The notes: a model not told the origin generated them from the letters alone. 64,000 nucleotides of DNA from an uncultured Cellulophaga sp. (GCA_947492955.1 CANLOV010000006.1:62001-126000), one strand, 5' to 3'. Shown: positions 28,373 through 37,492, counted from the stretch's first letter. Made by a program: numbers and translations.

Positions 28373-29107
28373 ATGAGAAATAAACTTAAAAACATAGCAA
28401 CGAACAAGAAAGTAAACATACTTTTTGCTTGTGAATCAGGTAGTAGAGCTTGGGGTTTTGCATCTCCTGATAGTGATTATGATGTAAGATTTATATATAC
28501 CCACCCTCTAGATTGGTACTTATCTGTATCTGAAAATCGAGACACTATTGATATTATGGATGGAGATTTTGATGCTGTAGGATGGGAGCTTAGAAAAAAA
28601 TTAAGACTTCTTAAAAAATCCAATATCCCAGCTCTTGAACATTTGTTTTCTCCTATAATTTACAAACATGAAAGTGAATCGCTAAAAGAGTTAAGAGCTA
28701 TCGCAAAAGATTGTTTTTCTCCAATAAGCTCTATGTACCACTATCACAGTATGAGTAAAAAGTATGAAGAAAAATTGAGTGGAGATGTTGTAAAATTAAA
28801 AAATCTATTTTATGCATTAAGGACATCGCTAGCTGGAAAATGGATATTAGAATATAATACTTTGCCTCCTGTTGTTTTTAAAGAAATGCTTACACTCGTA
28901 AAAGAAAAAGAAGCTATAGAAATAAGAAATATGATGACGATAAAATCAAAAGAGAATGAAGCATATATGCATTCTAGAAATGATTTAGTTTTAGAATTAA
29001 TATCTAAAACAATAAGGATTAATGAAAAATATGCAAACTCACTTTCCTCAGGAAAACCTGATAGTGAAAGAATAAATAGTTTTTTATATAAAGAAGTAAC
29101 AAAATGA
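28373..29107 (+). CDS. RlaP-type nucleotidyltransferase (RNA repair), first copy
   Basis: 244 residues from the ATG at 28373, about 20 bases downstream of the -7 box. A longer frame from a GTG inside the operator is unlikely. The polymerase-beta fold signature is FACESGSRAWGFASPDSDYDVRFIY, with the catalytic Asp pair in SDYDV. This is the PF10127 (YcgL/RlaP) family, which comparative genomics has placed with RtcB-type RNA repair. It may add nucleotides to, or activate, damaged RNA ends. It overlaps the next gene by 4 bases. Confidence 0.88.
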   Translation: MRNKLKNIATNKKVNILFACESGSRAWGFASPDSDYDVRFIYTHPLDWYLSVSENRDTIDIMDGDFDAVGWELRKKLRLLKKSNIPALEHLFSPIIYKHESESLKELRAIAKDCFSPISSMYHYHSMSKKYEEKLSGDVVKLKNLFYALRTSLAGKWILEYNTLPPVVFKEMLTLVKEKEAIEIRNMMTIKSKENEAYMHSRNDLVLELISKTIRINEKYANSLSSGKPDSERINSFLYKEVTK

Positions 29108-30156
29108 AAACAATAGAAGAGCTTAAAGTTTCAGGAAATATAATATTCGAATGCATTAGCGGTAGCAGAGCATACGGACTCGCTACCGCTTCTTCTGATA
29201 CAGATATTCGTGGTGTTTTTGTACTACCGAAAGAAAAGTATTATTCATTGGAATATGTGGGGCAAATAAATAATGAGACGAACGATATTGTTTATTATGA
29301 GCTCAAAAAATTCATAGAGCTCCTTTCAAAAAACAATCCTAACATTCTTGAATTGTTAAGTGTGCCTAAAGAATGCATACTTTCAAAACATCCGCTATTC
29401 GATAAAGTAAAATCTAAGTACTTTCTTTCAAAATTATGTAAAGACACCTTTGCTAACTATGCTTTCACACAAATAAAAAAGGCAAGAGGACTAAAAAAGA
29501 AAATCGTAAATCCCGTTGAAAAAAAACGAAAATCCGTTACTGATTTTTGTTTCGTAAGAAAAGAGAAACGTGCTATACCCTTGAATATTTTTTTAGAAAA
29601 TGAAGGTTTCGAAGCAGCCCATTGTGGATTAGCAAAAATTAGTCACATGAAAGATTGTTACAATCTTTTCTACAATGTCAATATTGTTTATAATGGTGTT
29701 ACTAGAGAGAACGCAAACGAAGTTTGCTTAAGCTCTATACCAAAATCGGAAATTCCAATTGCTATTTTATATTTCAATCGAGATGGGTATTCATCCTATT
29801 GTAAAAAGTATAAAGAGTATTGGGAGTGGGTAGCAAAAAGAAATGATGAACGTTACAAGAGTAATATCTCACATAGCAAGAACTACGATGCTAAAAACAT
29901 GCTGCATACATTTCGACTATTACACATGGCAAAAGAAATAGGAACTGAGAATACAATCAAAGTAAAAAGGCAGGATCGTGATTTTCTCCTAGCCGTAAAA
30001 AATGCCGAATTCGAATATGAAGAGTTGGTTGAAAGAGCTGAAAAGTTAAGATTAGAATTAGGCGATATCTATGAGAAATCGAATCTCATGGAAAAACCTG
30101 ATTTGGATACTGTAAACGAGTTATTAGTAGAAATACGAGGGCAATTCTATAAATAA
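29104..30156 (+). CDS. RlaP-type nucleotidyltransferase (RNA repair), second copy
   Basis: 350 residues, same family as the gene before it: FECISGSRAYGLATASSDTDIRGVFV is the nucleotidyltransferase core with DTD as metal-binding Asp. A longer helical C-terminal region (about 130-350) includes KNMLHTFRLLHMAKEI. It starts inside the upstream stop (ATGA overlap), so the two are translationally coupled and may act as a hetero-pair. The exact reaction is unproven. Confidence 0.88.
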   Translation: MKTIEELKVSGNIIFECISGSRAYGLATASSDTDIRGVFVLPKEKYYSLEYVGQINNETNDIVYYELKKFIELLSKNNPNILELLSVPKECILSKHPLFDKVKSKYFLSKLCKDTFANYAFTQIKKARGLKKKIVNPVEKKRKSVTDFCFVRKEKRAIPLNIFLENEGFEAAHCGLAKISHMKDCYNLFYNVNIVYNGVTRENANEVCLSSIPKSEIPIAILYFNRDGYSSYCKKYKEYWEWVAKRNDERYKSNISHSKNYDAKNMLHTFRLLHMAKEIGTENTIKVKRQDRDFLLAVKNAEFEYEELVERAEKLRLELGDIYEKSNLMEKPDLDTVNELLVEIRGQFYK

Positions 30157-30161
30157 ATTTT

Positions 30162-30184
30162 ACTACGTAAAATAATTGCGCACA
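30162..30184. promoter_or_regulatory. Operator 2, upstream of the RtcB-like gene
   Basis: ACTACGTAA, AATAA spacer, TTGCGCACA: left arm conserved, right arm degenerate after TTGCG. CAAATTTG (30192-30199) follows the TTG by 13 bases, exactly as at site 1. It gives a leader of about 80 nt before the RtcB-like ATG. Confidence 0.68.
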
Positions 30185-30242
30185 ACAATTACAAATTTGT
30201 ATTGGAATCATAAAGAAGTTGTTTTTATAAACTTCATGTAGC

Positions 30243-30272
30243 GCTCCGCTAGGCGATTGGAACTAGCGGAGC
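30243..30272 (+). promoter_or_regulatory. Strong hairpin in the leader of the RtcB-like mRNA
   Basis: GCTCCGCTAG and CTAGCGGAGC form a perfect 10-bp, GC-rich stem with a 10-base loop, ending 15 bases before the ATG. No T-run follows, so it is not a simple terminator. A weaker stem GAAGTT/AACTTC precedes it. It could control translation or be a substrate of the repair enzymes. Confidence 0.6.
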
Positions 30273-30275
30273 TAA

Positions 30276-31676
<1,401 letters not shown>

Positions 31677-31682
31677 ATTAAA

Positions 31683-31723
31683 AATTGCCACTAAAACTAT
31701 AGAATTTTGTTTTAGTGGCAATT
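31683..31723. terminator. Convergent bidirectional terminator
   Basis: AATTGCCACTAAAA (31683-31696) pairs with TTTTAGTGGCAATT (31710-31723) around a 13-base loop, between the RtcB-like gene and the minus-strand lipoprotein gene. Confidence 0.75.
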
Positions 31724-31727
31724 CCTA

Positions 31728-32843
31728 TTAATGTTGGTTCTGAAACAATGAACTATTATTCAAACTACCTTGATTTACAGATGAAGTATCAATTTGCATA
31801 TAGCTTTTATGAACCCATTTTTTCTTATTCAAATCTTCTGTTGAAAAAACGATGTTTCCATTTTTGTTTTCAATAGTTTTTAAATTAGTTATCGTATTTA
31901 ATTTTTTATCAGTCTTTTTATCATTAACTTTTACTGCTTTCATGTAAGCAAGAATATCTTTTTGAGTCTTTTCTTGTACTACTTCTTCTCCTTCTTTACT
32001 TATTGCTTCTACAATTACAGATTCTAATATTTTATCCCATAAATCTCTAAATAATTGTTTGTTATTATAAACTTCAACACCATAAATTTCTCCATTAATA
32101 GTATACCCATAGCCAATGGCATTAGGAGTATCAATTAAACTCTCGAACTTTTTATAAATAGTATCTTTATCTTTTTGCAACTCCTTACTCTCTAAAGTTA
32201 ATTGTAAACTACTATCAGATTCGTTATCCGAAACATCAACACTATAACCTTTTCTTGCAGATAATTTCTCACTTAAATGTGTCTTTTGCTCAGAAACTTT
32301 ACTCCATACCTTAGACTGGTTTTTCTCGTGCTTAGCAGCAAGTTTTAAATCTCTAGACGAAAGCATTTTTGTATTTTCGCTAAAAGAACTTACAGTTTCG
32401 TTACCTCGCTTTTGCCATCTGCTTTGCTCTACACAAAAACTTTCTAATGGTACATTCTTAGCATTAGGTTCAATAATAACATCATAACTAATCGTACGAT
32501 CTTGCTTACCTCCTTTTACAATATCACCGGAATGTATAAATATATAATCGCTACTATTATTATCAATGGCAAGCTTGTTTACGGAACCTGTTTCTTTAAC
32601 AGTTACTTGCTTTTGCTCCATAGCTTCAGATAAAATATTATAGCTTTTACCTATCACCTTTTCTTTACCTGTTAATATAAAAAGGCTCAGATTTTGCTCT
32701 GTTTCTGGTTCATTAATAATAATGCCATCTAACTCAAAAACTTCACGAGGCATATTCATAGTTATTTCTTTTTTTACCTCCTCTTTACATCCAAATATTA
32801 GTAAAAAGCTAAGAAGCACAGTTATTTTTGTAATTGATTTCAT
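31728..32843 (-). CDS. Lipoprotein with ARPP-1/DUF6569-like domain
   Basis: 371 residues with a lipoprotein signal (LLIFGCKEE). The middle shows the pattern of DUF6569/ARPP-1 domains: YIFIHSGDIVKGGKQDRTISYDVIIEPNAKNVPLESFCVEQSRW. The rest is Lys/Ser-rich. The family is uncharacterised. It is on the opposite strand to the repair genes and lacks the operator, so it may be unrelated to them. Domain call moderately sure. Confidence 0.72.
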   Translation of the reverse strand: MKSITKITVLLSFLLIFGCKEEVKKEITMNMPREVFELDGIIINEPETEQNLSLFILTGKEKVIGKSYNILSEAMEQKQVTVKETGSVNKLAIDNNSSDYIFIHSGDIVKGGKQDRTISYDVIIEPNAKNVPLESFCVEQSRWQKRGNETVSSFSENTKMLSSRDLKLAAKHEKNQSKVWSKVSEQKTHLSEKLSARKGYSVDVSDNESDSSLQLTLESKELQKDKDTIYKKFESLIDTPNAIGYGYTINGEIYGVEVYNNKQLFRDLWDKILESVIVEAISKEGEEVVQEKTQKDILAYMKAVKVNDKKTDKKLNTITNLKTIENKNGNIVFSTEDLNKKKWVHKSYMQIDTSSVNQGSLNNSSLFQNQH

Positions 32844-33103
32844 GTTTTTGTTTTATATAAAAATAGCGATGAAACCAAATATGAATCAATCTACAATTAG
32901 GGAAGTATACTTTTGAATACGTAAAATCATTATTTAAATGAGTTATATATTTTATTTATAAAAAATAACACCAGAACGAGATTTTTTTGACACTTAAAAT
33001 ATAATCTGCATCTTTGCACCAGTTCATTGAAATAGTTCTTTTGAAATCTTTTGAGAGATATGTACGCCAAAAGTTGGCTTACATAACTTTTAAAATTTAA
33101 AAT

Positions 33104-33391
33104 ATGAATTGGAAAATTCAAAAATTGCAAGATGGTGAGACCATCATTTCAAAAGAACCTGGTAATTCTATGTTACCTATACTAAAATCTAAACAACCCG
33201 TGAGGCTTACGCCCATAAGTTGGGAAAATTGTAACGTAGGTGATATTGTATTCTGTAAAGTACGTGGAAATGTATTTACGCACCTTGTAAAAGAAAAAAA
33301 TGACAAACGTGGTTTACTCATTGGTAATAATAGCGGTAGAATTAACGGATGGACAAAAAATGTGTATGGTAAAGTAATAGAAATATTATAG
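33104..33391 (+). CDS. Small S26B-like (signal-peptidase-fold) protein
   Basis: 95 residues. GNSMLPIL places the Ser nucleophile at 22. GDIVFCKV and FTHLVK give a His60 where archaeal and eukaryotic S26B peptidases carry their catalytic His, and IGNNSGRINGW matches the GDNN box. There is no transmembrane anchor, unlike true signal peptidases, so it acts in the cytoplasm or is a non-catalytic relative. Its promoter is probably CATCTTTG near 33012, with a leader of about 85 nt. Location within the island suggests a regulatory protease; inference. Confidence 0.7.
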   Translation: MNWKIQKLQDGETIISKEPGNSMLPILKSKQPVRLTPISWENCNVGDIVFCKVRGNVFTHLVKEKNDKRGLLIGNNSGRINGWTKNVYGKVIEIL

Positions 33392-33543
33392 GTATCATGC
33401 CACATTTTATTCTTTAAATTTTAAAAGTAAATTATAAAAAAATAGTACATGCTAAATTATTTTAAATACATATCGGACGCAAAAAAGCTAGAATTGCATT
33501 AAATTAATGAGTAGATACTATTAAAAACAATATACATTACTAG

Positions 33544-33571
33544 AGCGTCCAAGAAATTGGGCGCTTTTTTT
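33544..33571 (+). terminator. Rho-independent terminator, GAAA tetraloop
   Basis: AGCGTCCAA pairs with TTGGGCGCT around GAAA and is followed by seven T, then ATG. Its sequence resembles the terminator at 36947 (AGCGTCCAA). Confidence 0.85.
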
Positions 33572-33676
33572 ATGTAATTTTTTTTAAGAATTCTGAAAAT
33601 TCTAAAAGAATGTTATTTGAAAGCTAAATATTTAAAAAACAGCAAATTAATAACAAATGCTGCTATCTGTTAATTA

Positions 33677-33783
33677 ACGGACAGGATATCTCTTGCCCAA
33701 AAACAATTATAATCACCTGATTATCAATAAATTAAATTTTATTTTATTTGTGTAATTCAAAAATCCAATTTAGCTTTGCAACG
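33677..33783 (+). repeat. Promoter-containing direct repeat, copy 1
   Basis: 107 bases starting ACGGACAGGA and ending after a promoter: TTTG (33747-33750), 20 bases, TAGCTTTG (33771-33778). Copy 2 at 37096-37202 has the same length and order, including GATTATCA and TAATTCAAAAATC. I judge identity at roughly three-quarters by eye. Confidence 0.7.
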
Positions 33784-33818
33784 CAATACGGCAACAAAAT
33801 TTATTAACTGAAGTATAT

Positions 33819-33902
33819 ATGACTTTTTTAATCACATATCAAAAAACACTAAAAGCACCAGGTGCTTTATTAGTGTCGCTTCAGGACTTCCACAATACAT
33901 AA
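33819..33902 (+). CDS. Putative 27-residue peptide
   Basis: MTFLITYQKTLKAPGALLVS... ends at TAA 33902, about 40 bases after the promoter at 33771-33778 and just before a strong terminator. It could be a leader peptide or an incidental frame in a small RNA. Confidence 0.25.
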   Translation: MTFLITYQKTLKAPGALLVSLQDFHNT

Positions 33903-33923
33903 AGCTACCATAGCTTATGATAG

Positions 33924-33957
33924 AAAGTCCGAAGCCTTAACGTTTCGGACTTTTTTT
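33924..33957 (+). terminator. Rho-independent terminator upstream of rtcB
   Basis: AAAGTCCGAA pairs with TTCGGACTTT around an 11-base loop and is followed by seven T, then ATG. It separates a roughly 170-nt RNA from the second rtcB transcript. Confidence 0.87.
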
Positions 33958-34055
33958 ATGTCTTTTTCTAGGCTACTATTTTCTGAAACATTTTATAAAA
34001 CTAAGTATGGGTTCCATTTTACGGAACGGCCATACTATTCCATAAAATTAAAATC

Positions 34056-35447
34056 ATGGGAAAGAAATTAAGCGGAAAAGACCTTATAAAATTAGGTTTT
34101 CCAAAGAACAATAGTATCAACATTACTTTAGGCCAAATTAATAGATATCAAAAACGAAAAAAGAAAGAGCAGATACTAATAGAGGCTAAAAAAGTATTAT
34201 TACATCCAGAAGACTATAAAGGTGATGGTATTTGGGGTAAAATAGCGGAAAGTTTATTAACTCCAGTTGAAGTAAAAAAACATGCACTTAAAACGGTACG
34301 TGCACCTTATCAGATATATGGTGAAAATGAAATTGATGAACAAGCCAAATATCAATTGTACGATGCTTTAAAATTACCTATTTCAGTAGCTGGTGCTTTA
34401 ATGCCAGATGCACATTCTGGTTATGGCTTACCTATCGGGGGCGTATTAGCCACTAAGAATGCTATTATTCCTTATGGAGTTGGTGTCGATATTGGTTGTA
34501 GAATGTGTTTAACTATTTATCCGATACCTGTTTCTTACCTAAAAGGCAAGAAACATCAATTGGTAAATATGCTTTCTAAGCATACCAAATTTGGTATGAG
34601 AGAAGTACACGAAATAAAGCATGATCATGAAATCTTTGAACGAGATGAATTTAAAAATATCCCTTTAGTAAAAAGATTAAAGGACAAAGCCTACAAACAA
34701 TTGGGAACCTCTGGTGGAGGAAATCATTTTGTAGAATTTGGGAGTGTTACTATTACAGATAATAACAATGAATGGGGACTAAAACCAGGAGAATACGTAG
34801 GTATATTATCTCATAGTGGCTCGCGAGGTTTGGGTGCAAATATTGCTAAGCATTATACCCATTTAGCTACCAAACAATGTCCGTTACCAAAGCAAGTACA
34901 ACATTTAGCTTGGCTAGATTTAAATACGCACGACGGACAAGAATATTGGTTAGCTATGAACTTGGCTGGCGATTATGCAAAAGCATGTCATGATGATATT
35001 CATAAGCGTTTATCCAAATTATTGGGAGCTAAAGCATTAGTGAAAATTGATAATCATCACAATTTTGCTTGGAAAGAAGAAGTAAATGGTGAGGAATGTA
35101 TTGTACACCGAAAAGGAGCAACACCAGCAGCAAAAGGAGTTTTAGGGATTATCCCAGGCTCAATGATAGCCCCAGGATACATCGTAAGAGGTATAGGAAA
35201 CGTAGCAAGTTTAAATTCTGCTTCACATGGTGCGGGAAGACTTTTTTCAAGACGAAAGTGTAAAGAAACTTTTACACGCAGTGAGATTAAAAAACAACTA
35301 AACTTAAATGAGGTAAGTCTTATTGGTGGAGGGATTGATGAAGCACCCATGGCCTATAAAGACATTAAAAAAGTGATGGCGAATCAACAAGAATTGGTAG
35401 AAGTACTAGGAACCTTTACACCAAAAATAGTACGAATGGATAAATAA
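34056..35447 (+). CDS. rtcB: RtcB RNA-splicing ligase (PrfH-associated)
   Basis: 463 residues with every canonical RtcB motif: MPDAHSGYGLPIGGV (116-130), GVDIGCRM with Asp145 and Cys148, GGGNHF with His224, SHSGSRGLG with His253, HRKGATPA and SHGAGRLFSR with the guanylated His391. It seals RNA with 2',3'-cyclic phosphate and 5'-OH ends. It is followed after 81 bases by prfH. In other bacteria this RtcB/PrfH pair rescues and religates ribosomes whose 16S decoding centre was cut by ribotoxins, so ribosome repair is the likely role. Confidence 0.96.
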   Translation: MGKKLSGKDLIKLGFPKNNSINITLGQINRYQKRKKKEQILIEAKKVLLHPEDYKGDGIWGKIAESLLTPVEVKKHALKTVRAPYQIYGENEIDEQAKYQLYDALKLPISVAGALMPDAHSGYGLPIGGVLATKNAIIPYGVGVDIGCRMCLTIYPIPVSYLKGKKHQLVNMLSKHTKFGMREVHEIKHDHEIFERDEFKNIPLVKRLKDKAYKQLGTSGGGNHFVEFGSVTITDNNNEWGLKPGEYVGILSHSGSRGLGANIAKHYTHLATKQCPLPKQVQHLAWLDLNTHDGQEYWLAMNLAGDYAKACHDDIHKRLSKLLGAKALVKIDNHHNFAWKEEVNGEECIVHRKGATPAAKGVLGIIPGSMIAPGYIVRGIGNVASLNSASHGAGRLFSRRKCKETFTRSEIKKQLNLNEVSLIGGGIDEAPMAYKDIKKVMANQQELVEVLGTFTPKIVRMDK

Positions 35448-35528
35448 AATAAATAGTGAGGTACTAATACAACGTTTTGATAATAAAAGTATCACTTCTA
35501 GTACCTCTCTATTAAATACTAAAATATA

Positions 35529-36182
35529 ATGAACAAAATAATACAAATAACAGCAGGAAGAGGGCCAGCAGAATGTAGTTGGGTAGTTTCCCAAGTACTA
35601 AAACTATTTTTACAAGAGATTAAAAATGAAGGGTTTCAGTATGTCATCTTGCAAAGAGAAAAAGGCAATCAAAATGGAACGATACAATCAGTCAGCATCC
35701 GCTTGAAGGGGGCAACTCTAGAAGTTTTTTTAGCTACTTGGTTAGGAACAATTCAATGGATTGGCAACTCAACTTTTCGAAAATACCACAAACGTAAAAA
35801 CTGGTTTATCGGTGCTTTTGAATTGAAATTGCCTAAACATACTGAAATATGTGACAGAGATATTTCTTTTCAAACAATGAGAAGTACAGGTCCTGGTGGT
35901 CAGAATGTAAATAAAGTGAACTCGGCAGTCCGCGCAATTCATACCCCAACAGGAGTACAAACAATTGCCATGGATAGTCGTTCGCAACACCAAAATAAAA
36001 AATTGGCAATAACACGGTTAAAAGAAAAAGTGAATAAAGCTAACCTAGAGCAATTAAAAAATAGCTTAACAGACCAATGGGAAAACCATATAAATCTGCA
36101 ACGGGGAAATCCTATTCGTATTTTTAAAGGAACCAATTTTAAACATCAAAAAGAAAATAAAAGCTTTAAACCAAAACGGTAA
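35529..36182 (+). CDS. prfH: Peptide chain release factor H
   Basis: 217 residues. The catalytic GGQ is at 123-125 in RSTGPGGQNVNKVNSAVRA, and a basic C-terminal tail reaches the peptidyl-transferase centre. The N-terminal part is shorter than in RF1/RF2, lacks a stop-codon recognition domain and has the PrfH-type AGRGPAECSWVV start. Known PrfH proteins release peptides from ribosomes cleaved in the decoding centre so that RtcB can religate the 16S rRNA. It directly follows rtcB and precedes the TPR gene by 29 bases. Confidence 0.95.
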   Translation: MNKIIQITAGRGPAECSWVVSQVLKLFLQEIKNEGFQYVILQREKGNQNGTIQSVSIRLKGATLEVFLATWLGTIQWIGNSTFRKYHKRKNWFIGAFELKLPKHTEICDRDISFQTMRSTGPGGQNVNKVNSAVRAIHTPTGVQTIAMDSRSQHQNKKLAITRLKEKVNKANLEQLKNSLTDQWENHINLQRGNPIRIFKGTNFKHQKENKSFKPKR

Positions 36183-36211
36183 AAGCTTAAAAACGATTTA
36201 AAACAACAAAA

Positions 36212-36769
36212 ATGGGACTAACAATAGCCGATACCTATTATCTAAAAGCAAAGGCTGCCATCGGTGATTTTTGGGGAGATTGGGATGAAGCTAGTGAATC
36301 TTTAAACTACGCTTTATCTTATGATGAAAATCATTGTGCAGCACTTTGTTTGCTAGGGGAAATATATGCAAGAAACTTAAATCAATACACAGAAGCATTT
36401 GAATGTTTTGATAAAGTAATTGCAATTAATAGTAATTTTATAGCTGTATATCCTAAATATGCAAACTGTTTAATTTGGGCAAATGAAATTGAGAGAGCTT
36501 TTAAGCTTATAAATTTTGCACTTACCATAAAAGGAGTAGATAAAGCCTTATTATATTGTATTTCTGCTTATGGATTAGAAGTAAGCATGAATTATAAAGT
36601 AGCCATAAAATTCCTTAAAGAAGCAAAGAAACATACGTATAATGACGATTACTTTTCTTTTATTGAAGATGAAGAAAAAAGAATTAAAAAGAAACTAAAA
36701 TTAGGTAAATCTAAAGTAAAAAAGAAAAAACCTTCCTCTAAAAAGAAGAAAAAGAATAATAAAAAATAA
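36212..36769 (+). CDS. TPR protein with poly-Lys tail, RNA-repair operon
   Basis: 185 residues: about three tetratricopeptide repeats (for example YAQ-like ALCLLGEIYARNLNQYTEAFECFDKVIAINSNF) and a last 25 residues that are almost all Lys, Ser and Asn. The tail suits binding to RNA or the ribosome. It lies 29 bases after prfH, probably in the same transcript. I know no assigned function; an adaptor bringing RtcB or PrfH to damaged ribosomes is speculation. Confidence 0.75.
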   Translation: MGLTIADTYYLKAKAAIGDFWGDWDEASESLNYALSYDENHCAALCLLGEIYARNLNQYTEAFECFDKVIAINSNFIAVYPKYANCLIWANEIERAFKLINFALTIKGVDKALLYCISAYGLEVSMNYKVAIKFLKEAKKHTYNDDYFSFIEDEEKRIKKKLKLGKSKVKKKKPSSKKKKKNNKK

Positions 36770-36805
36770 AATTAAACTAAAAAAAATTACATCTTTGTAA
36801 AACAA

Positions 36806-36916
36806 ATGACACAGAGAAAGTTACATATCATCCAATTAATAGGACTTTGTCCTAACGATTTTCGATCAGCTTATAGTGAACGAAACGGATGCTTTGTGAC
36901 TTTGTATGAAGGTTAA
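36806..36916 (+). CDS. Putative 36-residue peptide, paralogue of the next
   Basis: ATG at 36806, TAA at 36916, about 15 bases after a CATCTTTG -7 box (36790-36797). It contains HIIQLIGLCPNDFRSAYSE, which aligns with HIQLVELHLCSPKEYKRFYSN of the ORF at 37226. Two independent copies with a shared pattern (QL[IV]...LC..[DE][FY][KR]..YS) support real coding. Function unknown. Confidence 0.5.
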   Translation: MTQRKLHIIQLIGLCPNDFRSAYSERNGCFVTLYEG

Positions 36917-36946
36917 TTCTATGAATTAGTAACATATATCGATATT

Positions 36947-36980
36947 AAAAAGCGTCCAATTTAAATTGGACGCTTTTTTT
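36947..36980 (+). terminator. Rho-independent terminator
   Basis: AAAAGCGTCCAATTT and its exact complement form a 15-bp stem with no loop bases, and T-runs follow. Closely similar in sequence to the terminator at 33544. Confidence 0.88.
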
Positions 36981-37095
36981 ATGAAATAATTTTAAATAAT
37001 TAAATGAGAAGTAAAAAAATAATATACTAGATAATTGAAACACGAAACAATTGGTAGACAGACGATTGTAGTAATTATTCAAAATCCGCAATATG

Positions 37096-37202
37096 ACGGA
37101 CAGGAATTCTATTGTCTAAAAATAATTACAAATAATTGATTATCAGTTAATTAAATTTAATTTTATTTGCATAATTCAAAAATCGTTATAATATTTGCAC
37201 CG
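37096..37202 (+). repeat. Promoter-containing direct repeat, copy 2
   Basis: Related to 33677-33783. TTTG (37166-37169), 20 bases, AATATTTG (37190-37197). It drives the 43-residue ORF. Two copies 3.4 kb apart flank the rtcB-prfH-TPR genes. Confidence 0.7.
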
Positions 37203-37225
37203 TAATAAAACACAAACCCATAATA

Positions 37226-37357
37226 ATGGAAAATTTAAAAAGACATATACAATTAGTAGAACTACATCTCTGTTCGCCGAAAGAGTATAAACGGTTTTAT
37301 AGTAATGAACTGTCCATTTATAAACAAAGGAGAAATTCGTGTATCATAATATGCTGA
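37226..37357 (+). CDS. Putative 43-residue peptide, paralogue of the previous
   Basis: MENLKRHIQLVELHLCSPKE..., stop TGA at 37355-37357. It starts about 28 bases after the -7 box. It shares the HI-QL...LC...YS pattern with the ORF at 36806. Two Cys residues lie near the C-terminus (NSCIIIC). It is followed by a terminator at 37384. No known family. Confidence 0.48.
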   Translation: MENLKRHIQLVELHLCSPKEYKRFYSNELSIYKQRRNSCIIIC

Positions 37358-37383
37358 TGTAATAACAGCATTCGTATATATAC

Positions 37384-37414
37384 AAAGCATCTCTTTACAG
37401 GAGATGCTTTTTTT
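37384..37414 (+). terminator. Rho-independent terminator
   Basis: AAAGCATCTC pairs with GAGATGCTTT around a 7-base loop and is followed by T-runs, then ATG. Confidence 0.85.
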
Positions 37415-37448
37415 ATGCGTACTAAGTACTAAAAAAAGGAACAGCAAG

Positions 37449-37492
37449 CCAAAAGGCGGTGGCCACACTCTTGGCCCGAGCCGGGCAGGCGA
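37449..37492 (+). other. GC-rich double-hairpin patch
   Basis: About 44 bases near 70% G+C in otherwise AT-rich DNA. Two adjacent stems: GGCCA/TGGCC with a 6-base loop and GCCCG/CGGGC with a 3-base loop. Not a tRNA and not followed by a T-run. Its origin is unknown. Confidence 0.5.

Larger units (their letters stand above)
33392..34055. other. 664-base region with two short transcription units
   Basis: Contains a terminator-bounded unit with a 17-codon ORF (33451-33504, MLNYFKYISDAKKLELH), a repeat/promoter copy at 33677-33783, a 27-codon ORF and a second terminator. See the separate entries. These are candidate small RNAs or leader peptides upstream of the second rtcB. Confidence 0.45.

Noticed and set aside
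32918-32940. Possible fourth copy of the operator (TACGTAAAATCATT)
   Set aside because: Only the left arm matches, the right arm is lost, and no CAnnTTTG box follows at the 13-base spacing.
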